64,000 nt of DNA. Source: JALHOQ01 sp964628445. GTDB lineage: Bacteria > Bdellovibrionota > Bdellovibrionia > Bdellovibrionales > UBA1609. Position 1 is the first letter of the stretch, and the number at the start of each line of letters is the position of its first letter. The notes beneath the pieces are model-generated. The model made no database searches. It saw only the letters and a program-made list of their open reading frames with translations, and was not told the origin of the DNA. Position numbers and translations under genes: made by a program. Shown piece by piece: positions 44,017 through 53,178 of this stretch. The stretch covers positions 4,424 through 68,423 of the forward strand of contig CAZVOP010000009.1 of the NCBI GenBank assembly GCA_964628445.1, read 5' to 3'.

Positions 44017-44868
44017 ATGCGGCCGATGGCCATGTTAATTTTTATGTGCGCGCTGATGTTCACCAACCTCAGTTGCTCGGTAAATGTTTTAGAGAATTTC
44101 GCGGACAAGAACTCGAATGAATCCTTGTTCGTTGATGCGCAGATTTTGATGAACTCACTCGATTATCATGGGGCGCTCGATAAGCTCGCCCTGTTGACCG
44201 GCACGTATACGGATAAGCGCGAAGTCTTGGCGCTTAAGGCCTCGGCCTACGCCGGATTGTGCGGGATGAATTTCTTGGATTTCGTGGACAAGCTTGGCAA
44301 CATGGGCAGCACGAGGCTGTTTCCGATGTTGCTTGGCGCTTTTCGCGCAGGCGCCACGACCGATAGCATGGATTATTGTGTTCAGGCCGAAGACACGGTT
44401 GAGTCGATCGGACCTCTTGCTTCGCGCACGTCGGACGAAAATATGCTCTTGGTGTTGGTCAGCTTCGCCAAGATCGGAAACATTTTGAGTTTTTACGCCG
44501 ACACCGATCAAGACGGAACCGTTACCGCGAATTACAATACCTGTGCGGTCGGCGGCGCGCGTACCGCAGGAGGGGATCTCAGCGACGCCGACTTGCGTGA
44601 ACTGGGGACCGGAATCACTTTGGCCGTCGCCAATATCGATGCGGTCAGCTCGACAGTCGATATCGGGAGTGCCTCGCTGGCTTCGGTGCAAGCGGCTTGC
44701 GACCAATTGGCGTTGCTTAATCCAGCTTATGATTTTTGCGACGTCACCGATCCGGCGGACTTCACTTCGGATCAACTCAAAGGAATACGCAGCCTGCTTA
44801 AAGAAGATCAGTCGGTGGGGCTTGGTGCGAACTGCAGCGGGGATCTGAGCACTTGCAATTGCCCGTAA
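44017..44868 (+). CDS. Lipoprotein with TPR-like helices
   Basis: GGAGG precedes the ATG. The 283-residue product has a short lipoprotein signal with lipobox NLSC. The segment SLFVDAQILMNSLDYHGALDKLALLTGTYTDKREVLALKASAYAGL has the helix-turn-helix spacing of tetratricopeptide-like repeats. Cys occur in CGMNFL, DYCVQA, YNTCAV, AACDQL and the C-terminal CNCP. It overlaps the TTG start of the downstream barrel gene, so lipoprotein and barrel are translationally coupled. It may be a periplasm-facing partner of that barrel. Function unknown. Confidence 0.75.
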   Translation: MRPMAMLIFMCALMFTNLSCSVNVLENFADKNSNESLFVDAQILMNSLDYHGALDKLALLTGTYTDKREVLALKASAYAGLCGMNFLDFVDKLGNMGSTRLFPMLLGAFRAGATTDSMDYCVQAEDTVESIGPLASRTSDENMLLVLVSFAKIGNILSFYADTDQDGTVTANYNTCAVGGARTAGGDLSDADLRELGTGITLAVANIDAVSSTVDIGSASLASVQAACDQLALLNPAYDFCDVTDPADFTSDQLKGIRSLLKEDQSVGLGANCSGDLSTCNCP

Positions 44869-46031
44869 AATGCCTGGCCGGCTTTATTTTGATTTTTGCT
44901 TTCAAGGCACAGGCGGTTGAGCAATCCTCTCTGCATTCATCGGTGCGCGCATTGGGAATGGGCGATGCTTACACGGCACTAGCCGACGATTCCTCCAGTT
45001 TGTTCTACAACCCGGCGGGCCTTGCACGGGTCAGCGGCATCAACTGGAAAATTTTTTCCTTACATGCGGGTGCGAGCGGGCTTGATGCCTACAACAAAAT
45101 CAAGGATCTGGATTCGGGAAGCTCAAGTGAATTTTCCGAAGCGATCAAAAAACTTTACGGTGAACATGTGTGGACGGGCATCGGCGGCGAAAGTGTTTTC
45201 ACCATGCCCATGATCGGCTTCGGCATTTACAACCATAGCGAAGCGTTGATCAAAGTCGACAATCCGGTTTATCCGCAAATCAACACCAATGTGATCAATG
45301 ATTACGGCTATGTGGTCGGGCTTGGGGTGCCGCTTGGACCGTTTCTGCAAGCCGGTATGAATCTAAGATATGTCAAACGCCAGGGCGCGACGTTGCCTTT
45401 TGGCGCGAGTTTCATCGCCGACTTGGATCCCGACAAAATTTATAGCCGCTTGACGGACTGGGGTGTGGGTTACGGCATGGACACAGGCGTGAATCTTGTG
45501 ATCCCGGCGCCGTTTTTTAGCGCGACACTTTCCGCCGTGTGGAAAAACATGGGCGGTATCACTTACCGCTCGGATAATCCCAATACGGTTTTGCCCTCCG
45601 ATCAAAACGAAATCAATCTAGGTGCGGCGCTGAAATTTGACACGCCACTGTTATCGATCGCGCCGGCGGTGGATTTTCGTAACGTCAATCGCACGGACAT
45701 CCAGCTCGCGCGTAAACTCAACTTGGGAATTGAAATAGGGCTGCCTTTATTGGATATTCGGGGTGGTTTTCGCGAAGGTTACTACACCGCGGGCGCCGGC
45801 GTGAATTTGGGATTGTTCCGAGTTGACGTCGCCACTTACGGTGTCGAGTTGGGGGCATATCCTGGTCAGATTGAAGATCGACGTTACGTTGCTGAGTTCA
45901 CCATGGAGATCGGGATCGGGAATTTCACCGCAACCGGCTCGAGGGGTTCGGGCGCCAATGGCTCAGCCGCCGGCAGCAACAGCAGCTCCAAATCTTTTTG
46001 GGGAGGACGGAAGCTTAAACAGCGCCGTTAG
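44853..46031 (+). CDS. FadL/PorV-like outer-membrane protein, paralogue C
   Basis: It starts at TTG (44853, or 44859) inside the end of the upstream lipoprotein gene; no ATG gives the signal peptide KCLAGFILIFAFKAQA. The 392-residue protein has RALGMGDAYTALADDSSSLFYNPAGLAR near the N-terminus and GYYTAGAGVNLGLFRVDVATYGVELG...EDRRYVAEFTMEIG near the end, matching paralogues A and B. Unlike them it continues past the final strand with about 35 Gly/Ser/Asn residues and a basic end (GGRKLKQRR), so the last strand is not terminal. Confidence 0.78.
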   Translation: MQLPVKCLAGFILIFAFKAQAVEQSSLHSSVRALGMGDAYTALADDSSSLFYNPAGLARVSGINWKIFSLHAGASGLDAYNKIKDLDSGSSSEFSEAIKKLYGEHVWTGIGGESVFTMPMIGFGIYNHSEALIKVDNPVYPQINTNVINDYGYVVGLGVPLGPFLQAGMNLRYVKRQGATLPFGASFIADLDPDKIYSRLTDWGVGYGMDTGVNLVIPAPFFSATLSAVWKNMGGITYRSDNPNTVLPSDQNEINLGAALKFDTPLLSIAPAVDFRNVNRTDIQLARKLNLGIEIGLPLLDIRGGFREGYYTAGAGVNLGLFRVDVATYGVELGAYPGQIEDRRYVAEFTMEIGIGNFTATGSRGSGANGSAAGSNSSSKSFWGGRKLKQRR

Positions 46032-46057
46032 GCGCCCATGTGCGGCCGGTAGGCGCC

Positions 46058-48757
46058 ATGCTTGAGATCCTACGTTGCTCTTCTTCCGATGAAAAATTAG
46101 CGCTCTTCAATGCGGTCGATCCCGACTTGGACACATGGATCGTTTCCGATTTGCAAAGCAAATGGCATTTGCAGCGGGAATTGATTCGAAGACGTGGGGT
46201 ATTGGAGCAAACCGCGGTTCTGCGCGCCACCGAATTGTGGAAGCGATTCGCCTTTCAGCTTTTTCCGCGCACTCACATTTTGTCGCACGAATTGGCGCAA
46301 ACACTTTTTTGGAACTGGATTGAGCCCTTGCATTTGCCGTGGGCAAGATCGCCGCAAGCCGTGCCGGTGGTTTTAAAGCAAATGCAGATGTGGACCAGTG
46401 TTTTCTCCAACCCTCACTTTGAAGATTTAATGGGCCAGTGGTTTCAGGAGAACCCTGAGAGTTACGTTCGCTGGGGCCATTGGTTTGAGTTGTGCACGAC
46501 GATTTGGAAACGTTGTCAGGATGAGAATCTGCTGATGCAGTCATGGCTTCCGGCCATGCTGCTGTCCCAAGATTTGAATCGGCTCAAGTGGGAAAAGCCT
46601 TTGACCTTCGATCTGGGGCCGCAGATTTCACAAGTGGAAGGGCAACTGATTCAAGAGCTCGCCAAAATATTTAAAGTGCGCGTGCTTTATCCCGAAGCTC
46701 CATGGTTGGGGATGATGAAAAACACTCTGCGTCCTTATGAGCTTCTGGTCGGTGAGAATGAAAGCGGTGAAAAGGATTGGCAACCTGAAGTCGGCGACTT
46801 CGTGAGCTTCGGCCGCTTTTCAACTCAACTCGCGGAAGTCAAAGACGCCGTGGCGCGCGTGCGTGGTTGGCTCGAGAGCGGCGTGCGACCCCATCAGATC
46901 GCGATCGTGGCTCCCGAAATCGAAGAGTATTGGCCGGCCTTGCAGATGTATCTTGAACAAGAGGGAATTCCCGCAGCCAAGCCTTTGGGCGCACGTCTTG
47001 GCGGATTTTTAGAAATGGCGCAGTGGTCTTCGGCGCTGCGGACGGCGAATTCACAAATCTCTTCGGGCGATCTCGAGGTCTATTTATTTTCAAGGCCGTC
47101 TTCTCCGCGCTTGTCCTTCGATGTCTTCAAAGTTTTATTCACCAACGTTTACGATGCGGGAGATTTGGGCCGGGCGCGCGATTTGTTCGAAAGCGCCGCG
47201 AAGCCCTTACCGAACAAAGCGGTGAAAGCAACTGAGTTTATAGCTTGGGCGCTTGGCCATTGGGAAAGTGATGCGGAGACCTCGCGACTGTTGAGTTTGC
47301 TGCAAATTTTCGGGCAAGAGGTGCCCGCTCAACTTGAACTCATGCCCTCGCAATGGTTGAGTTATCTGGAAGGGCTGTTGGCCCGTCGTGAAACGAATCT
47401 GCGCGCGGCCGACGATAACGGCATATGGTGCCTGTCTTTGAATTCAGCCGAATGGCTGCCGGTCACGCACGGGATTTTTTTGAATTTGAATGAAGGGGCC
47501 TTACGCAAGGTCGATCATTCCCCGGTCAGCGACAGCGAAGGCCAGCGCGTTTTTAACGACACCGGCTTTGCGGTCGGGACCAATGACCGCCAAGAGCTTG
47601 AATTTGAATTTCTTTGGTTTCTGAAAAAGCCGTGGCGGGAATTGCGCCTTTGTTTTTCGGCAACCGATTTTCAGGGCTCCGTTTTAACGCCTTCGCGTTT
47701 ATGGATGTGGGCGGGTTTTGTCGGAGGACAATTGAAGAAGGCGGCCGAGTCGCCGCTTAGAACGCGCTGGGACGAGTTGCAGGCGCAATCCGTTGAAGCC
47801 TTGAGTGTTGAGCGGGGATTTTCAAAAGAGCGCTCGGAAAATATGTTGCTCGCCTTCGAGCGCGATTTCGGTGGCGAGGTCAACACCTGGGGACGCACCA
47901 ACCAAGATCGTTTAAGCGCTTCAGGGCTGGAGCGATACTGGGCTTGTCCATTTATCTTTGCTGCGGAACGAAAGCTGAAACTGGTCGACGACCCATTACT
48001 TGATTTGGATCTCGATCGCCGTACGCGCGGAAACCTGTTGCACGGTTTGGTGGAGCAACTTTCGATTGAGCCGATGCGCTACGATTGGGTTGACGAAGAA
48101 ATTGAAGCCTTGGTCGATCAGACTCGCGCCAAGGGGAATATCCAAGTCGGCGACGAGCGCTTGTGGCCCGCAATCCGCGCGCAGCATGTGCGCTTAGGAA
48201 AACAGTTTTTGGTTTTCGAAAGGGATTGGCGCAAGCGCTTTCCGCAGACCAAGACGATCGCGCGGGAGTTGGCGTTTGAAGCCGATTGGGGCGGCCTTAA
48301 GATGTCGGGGCGGATCGACCGGGTCGATCAGGATTCACACGGCCGCTACGCCGTGATCGATTACAAAGCCAGTGCGATGGGGACGAGCAATTGGAAAGTG
48401 TGGACAAAGAATCGTAAGATTCAGTTGTCGCTTTATGCGTATTTGATTGAGAACGCGATGACCTCACTTCCACCCGCTGCGGTTGTGGCCGCCAATTACT
48501 ATGTGGTGAAAGACGGCGACCGGCGTAAAGGCTTTCATCTGCGGGACGAAGCGGCCGAGCTTTACGGCGGTGGCGATAAGCACCAGAATTTTTTGACGGC
48601 TGAGGACAAAGCACAGCTCTTTCTGGAGCTGCAAGAGATGATCGGACAAACCATCGAGGATATTTCCGAGGGCAAACTCAATCCCGATCCGGACGATTAC
48701 AAAACATGCGACGGTTGCAATTGGAGGTCCCTATGCAGGGCGAAACACCTCAATTAG
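46058..48757 (+). CDS. AddB-like helicase-nuclease subunit
   Basis: AddB partners AddA to process double-strand breaks for RecA loading. The 899-residue product (ATG at 46058; a GTG six codons earlier is also possible) has the AddB C-terminal nuclease: GRIDRVDQDSHGRYAVIDYKAS is the PD-(D/E)xK core. The iron-sulphur Cys set is YWACPFIFAAERKL plus CDGCNWRSLC (C-x2-C-x5-C). The N-terminal helicase-like half begins MLEILRCSSSDEK and shows no Walker A loop, so this half appears inactive, unlike Bacillus AddB. The gene overlaps addA by 25 nt. Confidence 0.85.
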   Translation: MLEILRCSSSDEKLALFNAVDPDLDTWIVSDLQSKWHLQRELIRRRGVLEQTAVLRATELWKRFAFQLFPRTHILSHELAQTLFWNWIEPLHLPWARSPQAVPVVLKQMQMWTSVFSNPHFEDLMGQWFQENPESYVRWGHWFELCTTIWKRCQDENLLMQSWLPAMLLSQDLNRLKWEKPLTFDLGPQISQVEGQLIQELAKIFKVRVLYPEAPWLGMMKNTLRPYELLVGENESGEKDWQPEVGDFVSFGRFSTQLAEVKDAVARVRGWLESGVRPHQIAIVAPEIEEYWPALQMYLEQEGIPAAKPLGARLGGFLEMAQWSSALRTANSQISSGDLEVYLFSRPSSPRLSFDVFKVLFTNVYDAGDLGRARDLFESAAKPLPNKAVKATEFIAWALGHWESDAETSRLLSLLQIFGQEVPAQLELMPSQWLSYLEGLLARRETNLRAADDNGIWCLSLNSAEWLPVTHGIFLNLNEGALRKVDHSPVSDSEGQRVFNDTGFAVGTNDRQELEFEFLWFLKKPWRELRLCFSATDFQGSVLTPSRLWMWAGFVGGQLKKAAESPLRTRWDELQAQSVEALSVERGFSKERSENMLLAFERDFGGEVNTWGRTNQDRLSASGLERYWACPFIFAAERKLKLVDDPLLDLDLDRRTRGNLLHGLVEQLSIEPMRYDWVDEEIEALVDQTRAKGNIQVGDERLWPAIRAQHVRLGKQFLVFERDWRKRFPQTKTIARELAFEADWGGLKMSGRIDRVDQDSHGRYAVIDYKASAMGTSNWKVWTKNRKIQLSLYAYLIENAMTSLPPAAVVAANYYVVKDGDRRKGFHLRDEAAELYGGGDKHQNFLTAEDKAQLFLELQEMIGQTIEDISEGKLNPDPDDYKTCDGCNWRSLCRAKHLN

Positions 48758-51708
48758 GCGACTTTGTTATTCGTGCCGGCGCCGGCGCCGGAAAGACGCG
48801 TGGCTTGGTCGAGAAAGTCGCCGAAGTTTTTCGTCTGTATAAGGCGGCAGGGCTTGTCCCGCGAATCGTGGTCACCACTTTCACGCGCAAGTCGACTCAA
48901 GAATTAAAAGAACGTCTGATCTTTAAAGCCTGCGAAGAGCGTGATGCCGAGCTTCTGCAATTTGTGAGCGACCCAGCCAAACTTCAAATTTCAACTATTC
49001 ATGGGTTACTAAATGTATTTATGCGGCAAGTGGGGCACTTGGCCGGGCTCGATGCCGGATTTCAGTTGGTCAGTGAGGGTGAAGGGCTACATTTAGCGCG
49101 CATCGCTCTTCGCGAAGCGATCTTGGCGAAGCCAGAGAATATGCGCTTGCTTGAGATCTATGGCTTTGAGCGTGTGCTCGCGATGTGCCGCAAATATGAA
49201 ATGGCCCGGCGTGAACAGGGCGGGTTGCGCCCGGCTGAAGTGGAAGATATTGAGAAGGCTGCGCACACCCATGTCGAAGCTTGGCGGAACAAGCTTTTGG
49301 AGATGGCTTCGACCGTGCTTGAGGAATGCGATGACCCCAAGCTCTCCGAGTTTGTAAAGCAGATCAAAGGTTTCGCCATGAATTGGCAAGGTTCGAGCAC
49401 GGAATTGGAAGCGCTTCCGCCGCGTAAGCCGTCGCGTTCAAAGAAAACTCCGGAGCTCGACGTGTGGCACGACTTGATCGACAGCGTGATGCCGGATTTC
49501 CGCGAAGACATGCGCAAAGAGTGCTGGAACCAAGACCTGTGGCCGACCATGGCAAAGGCCTGGCAGGAGTTTGCCTCGTTCGGTGAAGATTTTGTCGCAC
49601 GAATTTCCAATCTCAAAGAAAATCAGGCCCGCTTTGAGTTAAGCGATCTCGAATTGAAATCGATGGAGATGCTGCAGTCGCATCCTCATCTTGGCGTGAT
49701 CTTTTCAGACGGCTGGGATTTTTGGATGATCGATGAGTATCAGGACACCAGCCCGCTTCAAGTCGCTTGTCTTAAAGCTTTGATTGGAGACAAACCCACT
49801 TACTTCGTCGGCGATCCGCAACAAAGCATCTATTTGTTCCGCGGTGCCGAAGTGCGGGTGTTTAAGGCCGCCGAAGAAGAAGTCGGCGGCAAGGGCGGAA
49901 CACTCACCGAGTTGCGCAAGAACTACCGCTCGAAACCGGATCTACTTTTATGGATCAATGATTTCATTCGCACCGTAAGTCGTGAGTTTGAAGCGATGGA
50001 GCCCAAAGAGCCGGCCGGTGAAATCAATCGCACCAGCGTGAAGATGCTGCGCGCGCAAGACGATGAGCAAGAACTGAATGCCCTCGTCGTGCGCATTCAG
50101 GAACTCCTCGCCGAGGGTGCGAGTCTTGAGCAAATCTGTATTCTTGGCCGCACCCATAAGACATTGATGGAAGTTTCAAAGCGTTTAAGGGAATTCGGCT
50201 TTCCCACTCATGTGCATTCGGCGCGCGGCTTCAACCTGCGGCGCGAAGTGGTGGATGCGCAAGCGTTGTGGAAATTTTTGGTCAATGCCCATGATAATTT
50301 AAATCTAATGGTTCTTTTGCGCTCGCCCTGGTTTTTTGTGAAGGATGCACAGTTGCTGGAGTGGATGGCTTCAAAGCCCAGTTCGCTATGGACTAAATTG
50401 CAGTCCTTGGGAACGAATGTTCCCGAAAGCATCGTGCGACTGCGCGAGGTCTTAGAGAAAGTTTCAAAACTTGGCTTAGCGCGCACATTCGAAGAAGGCC
50501 TGATGTCGGCCGCCTTCTTGGATTTAAGTTTGATCAACGATCCCGCCGGCCGTAAGGAATCCAATCTTTGGAAGTTGATCCTGCGCGCGCGTGAACTGGA
50601 GAAAAAAGGCGGGGCCAGCGTTCTCGATTTCTTATCAGGCGGCGGAGGTGCTTCCGATCCGCTAGACGTCACCGAAGGGGACGCGACCTCCGCGCAAGAG
50701 CCGAACAGCATCAATCTGATGACCATTCATGGTTCGAAAGGTCTTGAGTTCGATCATGTGATCATTCCTCGCATGGGTGAGAAACCGCAGGCGTCAAAGA
50801 CTTCGCCGCTCGATTCGGAAGACGGAATTTTTTATTTTCCCATTCCCGGCGGGGAGGAGACCGAGTCTTCTTCGGGTTTTGTTCCAAGCCCCCTTGATTA
50901 TTTGAAAGTGAACCGCCAACGCGAACGTGAACACAATGAGTTCAGTCGCTGGCTTTATGTGGCGCTCACGCGTGCAAAGTCCACGCTGACATTGTCGTGG
51001 TCCAAAATCGATCGCAACTCATGGGCGGCGAGCAGCAGTTGGTTTTTGCGCGAGGCCGGTCATCACGAAACCAAAGACTATCGCGCCGAAATCCTGGAAA
51101 AGTTCATTGAACCCGCGGGCTATCTTGGCTCGACCAAAGAGGCGACGCAGATTCGCACTCTTTGGCGCGGTCAAGAACAGCATGCGGAAGAGCGGCACTC
51201 GGTCACGGACTTGGTGACGGTGGACACTCGCAATTTGAAGCATCACGATTTGATCGAAGGCTGGCAGGCACGCACTTTGGGTACGCGTATTCACCGCGCG
51301 CTCGAAGCTTTGAAGTACGGCGAGGACATTCCTGAGGACACTCGCTCCGCGGCTGAGTACGTGCTCGGCATTGAAGAGCCGCCGATGCGACGATTGATTC
51401 ATGAGGGCCAAGTCGAATGGGGCTTTCAAGTGCAAACGCCTACGGGGGTTATCGAGGGCCAAGTGGACTTGTGGGCAAAAATCGACGGCAAGATTTATAT
51501 CGTCGATTACAAATCGGGCTCAAGTCGCTTTCAGAAATCCGCGTTTGAACAATTGAGCGGCTATGCCTGGGCGCTACGCAAATTCGGCCATCAAGAGCCG
51601 GTCGAACTTGTGGTGATCTATCCGCTCACTCAAAAAATGGCGCGGCAAAGTTTCAATGAAGAATTATTTGCGGGCTGGGAACTTAAATTCAGCGGTGCCA
51701 AGGCTTGA
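48733..51708 (+). CDS. addA: AddA-like UvrD-type helicase/nuclease
   Basis: AddA is the 3'-5' helicase and nuclease subunit of the AddAB break-processing enzyme. The start MQGETPQLGDF has GGAGG 6 nt upstream. All superfamily 1 motifs are present: AGAGAGKT (15-22), VVTTFTRKST, MIDEYQDTSPLQ, GDPQQSIYLFRGA, LRKNYRSKPD, NLMTIHGSKGLEFDHVI and WLYVALTRAKSTL. The C-terminal nuclease is EGQVDLWAKIDGKIYIVDYKSGS. At 991 residues it is shorter than Bacillus AddA (about 1230). Its last 45 nt overlap the convergent lipoprotein gene. Confidence 0.92.
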   Translation: MQGETPQLGDFVIRAGAGAGKTRGLVEKVAEVFRLYKAAGLVPRIVVTTFTRKSTQELKERLIFKACEERDAELLQFVSDPAKLQISTIHGLLNVFMRQVGHLAGLDAGFQLVSEGEGLHLARIALREAILAKPENMRLLEIYGFERVLAMCRKYEMARREQGGLRPAEVEDIEKAAHTHVEAWRNKLLEMASTVLEECDDPKLSEFVKQIKGFAMNWQGSSTELEALPPRKPSRSKKTPELDVWHDLIDSVMPDFREDMRKECWNQDLWPTMAKAWQEFASFGEDFVARISNLKENQARFELSDLELKSMEMLQSHPHLGVIFSDGWDFWMIDEYQDTSPLQVACLKALIGDKPTYFVGDPQQSIYLFRGAEVRVFKAAEEEVGGKGGTLTELRKNYRSKPDLLLWINDFIRTVSREFEAMEPKEPAGEINRTSVKMLRAQDDEQELNALVVRIQELLAEGASLEQICILGRTHKTLMEVSKRLREFGFPTHVHSARGFNLRREVVDAQALWKFLVNAHDNLNLMVLLRSPWFFVKDAQLLEWMASKPSSLWTKLQSLGTNVPESIVRLREVLEKVSKLGLARTFEEGLMSAAFLDLSLINDPAGRKESNLWKLILRARELEKKGGASVLDFLSGGGGASDPLDVTEGDATSAQEPNSINLMTIHGSKGLEFDHVIIPRMGEKPQASKTSPLDSEDGIFYFPIPGGEETESSSGFVPSPLDYLKVNRQREREHNEFSRWLYVALTRAKSTLTLSWSKIDRNSWAASSSWFLREAGHHETKDYRAEILEKFIEPAGYLGSTKEATQIRTLWRGQEQHAEERHSVTDLVTVDTRNLKHHDLIEGWQARTLGTRIHRALEALKYGEDIPEDTRSAAEYVLGIEEPPMRRLIHEGQVEWGFQVQTPTGVIEGQVDLWAKIDGKIYIVDYKSGSSRFQKSAFEQLSGYAWALRKFGHQEPVELVVIYPLTQKMARQSFNEELFAGWELKFSGAKA

Positions 51709-52260
51709 AGTGAGCGTCACTTTGCATTCGCCGCTTTCAATCGTGGTCATCGGCACGTTGAAAGTGATTTCATAAGGCGTGCTGAAGCGGTCAAGATGCG
51801 GATAAATCGTCTGCAGCTCAACATACTTGTCCGATAACTTTTTGACCTTACCTTCAAAACGGCTGCCGCCGTACTCGAGATAAACTTTCCAGATCGTTTT
51901 GCCTTTGTGTAGATCGTCGTACTCATGATCCGGGCTATAAAAGCGCAAAAAGAATTTCGAATAAGCGGCCGCTTCTTGCACCATCTTGTCGCGCTCACTT
52001 TGGTATTGGCGCTGATCCCATCCCAGGAAGTGGCCTTTTTGTTTTAAGGCGGCGGTTTGCACTTCGCTGGAGAGAATGGTCATGTCGGCCTGAAAAGTTT
52101 GATAAAAGCCCGAGTACTGATTGGTGATGGTGGTGTGCTTCCTGATAATGGAAGCATATTCGGATTCGCCGTAGCCTTGCACGACATTGGGATTGTCGAC
52201 CGGTGAGGTGGCGCAGGCGGTAAGGAAGAGCATCACGATCAAGAATAACGGCCGCAACAC
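51664..52260 (-). CDS. Lipoprotein, unknown function
   Basis: It starts at GTG, 1 nt after the upstream hydrolase stop, with GGAG about 7 nt before. The 198-residue product has a lipoprotein signal with lipobox LTAC (MLRPLFLIVMLFLTAC). A helical middle (about 50-120) is followed by a beta-rich C-terminal half (IWKVYLEYGGSRFEGKVKKL, YEITFNVPMTTIESGECKVTLTSS). The last 15 codons lie antisense to the end of addA. Coupled to the alpha/beta hydrolase, it may act with it on lipids, but that is inference. Confidence 0.75.
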   Translation of the reverse strand: MLRPLFLIVMLFLTACATSPVDNPNVVQGYGESEYASIIRKHTTITNQYSGFYQTFQADMTILSSEVQTAALKQKGHFLGWDQRQYQSERDKMVQEAAAYSKFFLRFYSPDHEYDDLHKGKTIWKVYLEYGGSRFEGKVKKLSDKYVELQTIYPHLDRFSTPYEITFNVPMTTIESGECKVTLTSSLGTAEFKFPARK

Positions 52261-52261
52261 A

Positions 52262-53101
52262 TCAGGCTCCTAAGTAGATATTGATGAACTTTTTCAGATC
52301 CGCGGTGACTTTGTCACGATCGAGATCGTTGTAAATTTCGTGGTAACTTTCAGGGTAAACGATAAGTTGATTTTTTTTATTGGGAAGGCGTTCAAAGAAA
52401 TCGCGCGAGGCTTCGACGCTCACCAATTTATCCTGTCCGGAAAGCTGCATGAGCACCGGGCCGGTGATCTCGGAAGCCTCACTCAGCACCAGCGGAAAGT
52501 TCTCAAGCATGCCTAAAAAAAGTGCGGGTGAAATTTTGTCGTGGCGAAGCGGATCGGCCCGGTAGCCCTTAAGCATGTCGTCGTCGTGGGTCAGATCTTG
52601 GTACTTGATTTCGTTGAACATGGTGATGGTCGGCATCCAGTTGATCGCGATGCGCGCCAGCTTTTCTTTGAAGACGGGGACCTTTACGCTCAAACCGAAT
52701 CCGGGCGAGCTCAACACAAGAGCCGAGTAGTCCACTTTTTTGCTTTGCAAATAACGTGTCGTGATCAAGCCGCCGAGCGAATGCCCGAACATCACGATGT
52801 TGTGGCCGGCTGATTGCTTTTTGATCATGTTGTAGAAAATCTCGAGATCGTCGATGAAGTACGAGAGATTTTTGACGTAACCGCGTTTGCCTTCGGAGCG
52901 GCCGTGCCCGCGCATATCCCAAGCGTAAACTTGCCAGCCGTCCTCGACCAAAACTTTGGCAAGCCGGTGATAGCACTCGCTGTGCTCGGCGAGGCCGTGG
53001 GTGATCACGAAAACGCCGCGAACTTTATCGGGAGTCCATGTTTGGAAGAAAAGTTCGGTTTGATCGCGGCCTTTAAACTGGCCTTCAAAGCGCTGTGACA
53101 T
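52262..53101 (-). CDS. Alpha/beta hydrolase, monoacylglycerol-lipase/lysophospholipase type
   Basis: The 279-residue protein lacks a signal peptide. It shows the Hydrolase_4 pattern: oxyanion HGLAEHSECYHRLA (His35-Gly36), DMRGHGRSEGKRG, and nucleophile elbow GHSLGG with Ser108. The acid is expected in LSGQDKLVS and the base in PESYHEIYND near the C-terminus, so the catalytic triad is complete. Such enzymes remove acyl chains from monoacylglycerols or lysophospholipids. The exact substrate is not readable from sequence. A lipoprotein gene follows 1 nt later. Confidence 0.88.
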   Translation of the reverse strand: MSQRFEGQFKGRDQTELFFQTWTPDKVRGVFVITHGLAEHSECYHRLAKVLVEDGWQVYAWDMRGHGRSEGKRGYVKNLSYFIDDLEIFYNMIKKQSAGHNIVMFGHSLGGLITTRYLQSKKVDYSALVLSSPGFGLSVKVPVFKEKLARIAINWMPTITMFNEIKYQDLTHDDDMLKGYRADPLRHDKISPALFLGMLENFPLVLSEASEITGPVLMQLSGQDKLVSVEASRDFFERLPNKKNQLIVYPESYHEIYNDLDRDKVTADLKKFINIYLGA

Positions 53102-53178
53102 GGACTTATCTTTAGTCTAAATGCCGGACTGGTCAAGGTTCGGTTGTTTGGCGCAAACCTTTCAGATAGGATGTGGCA

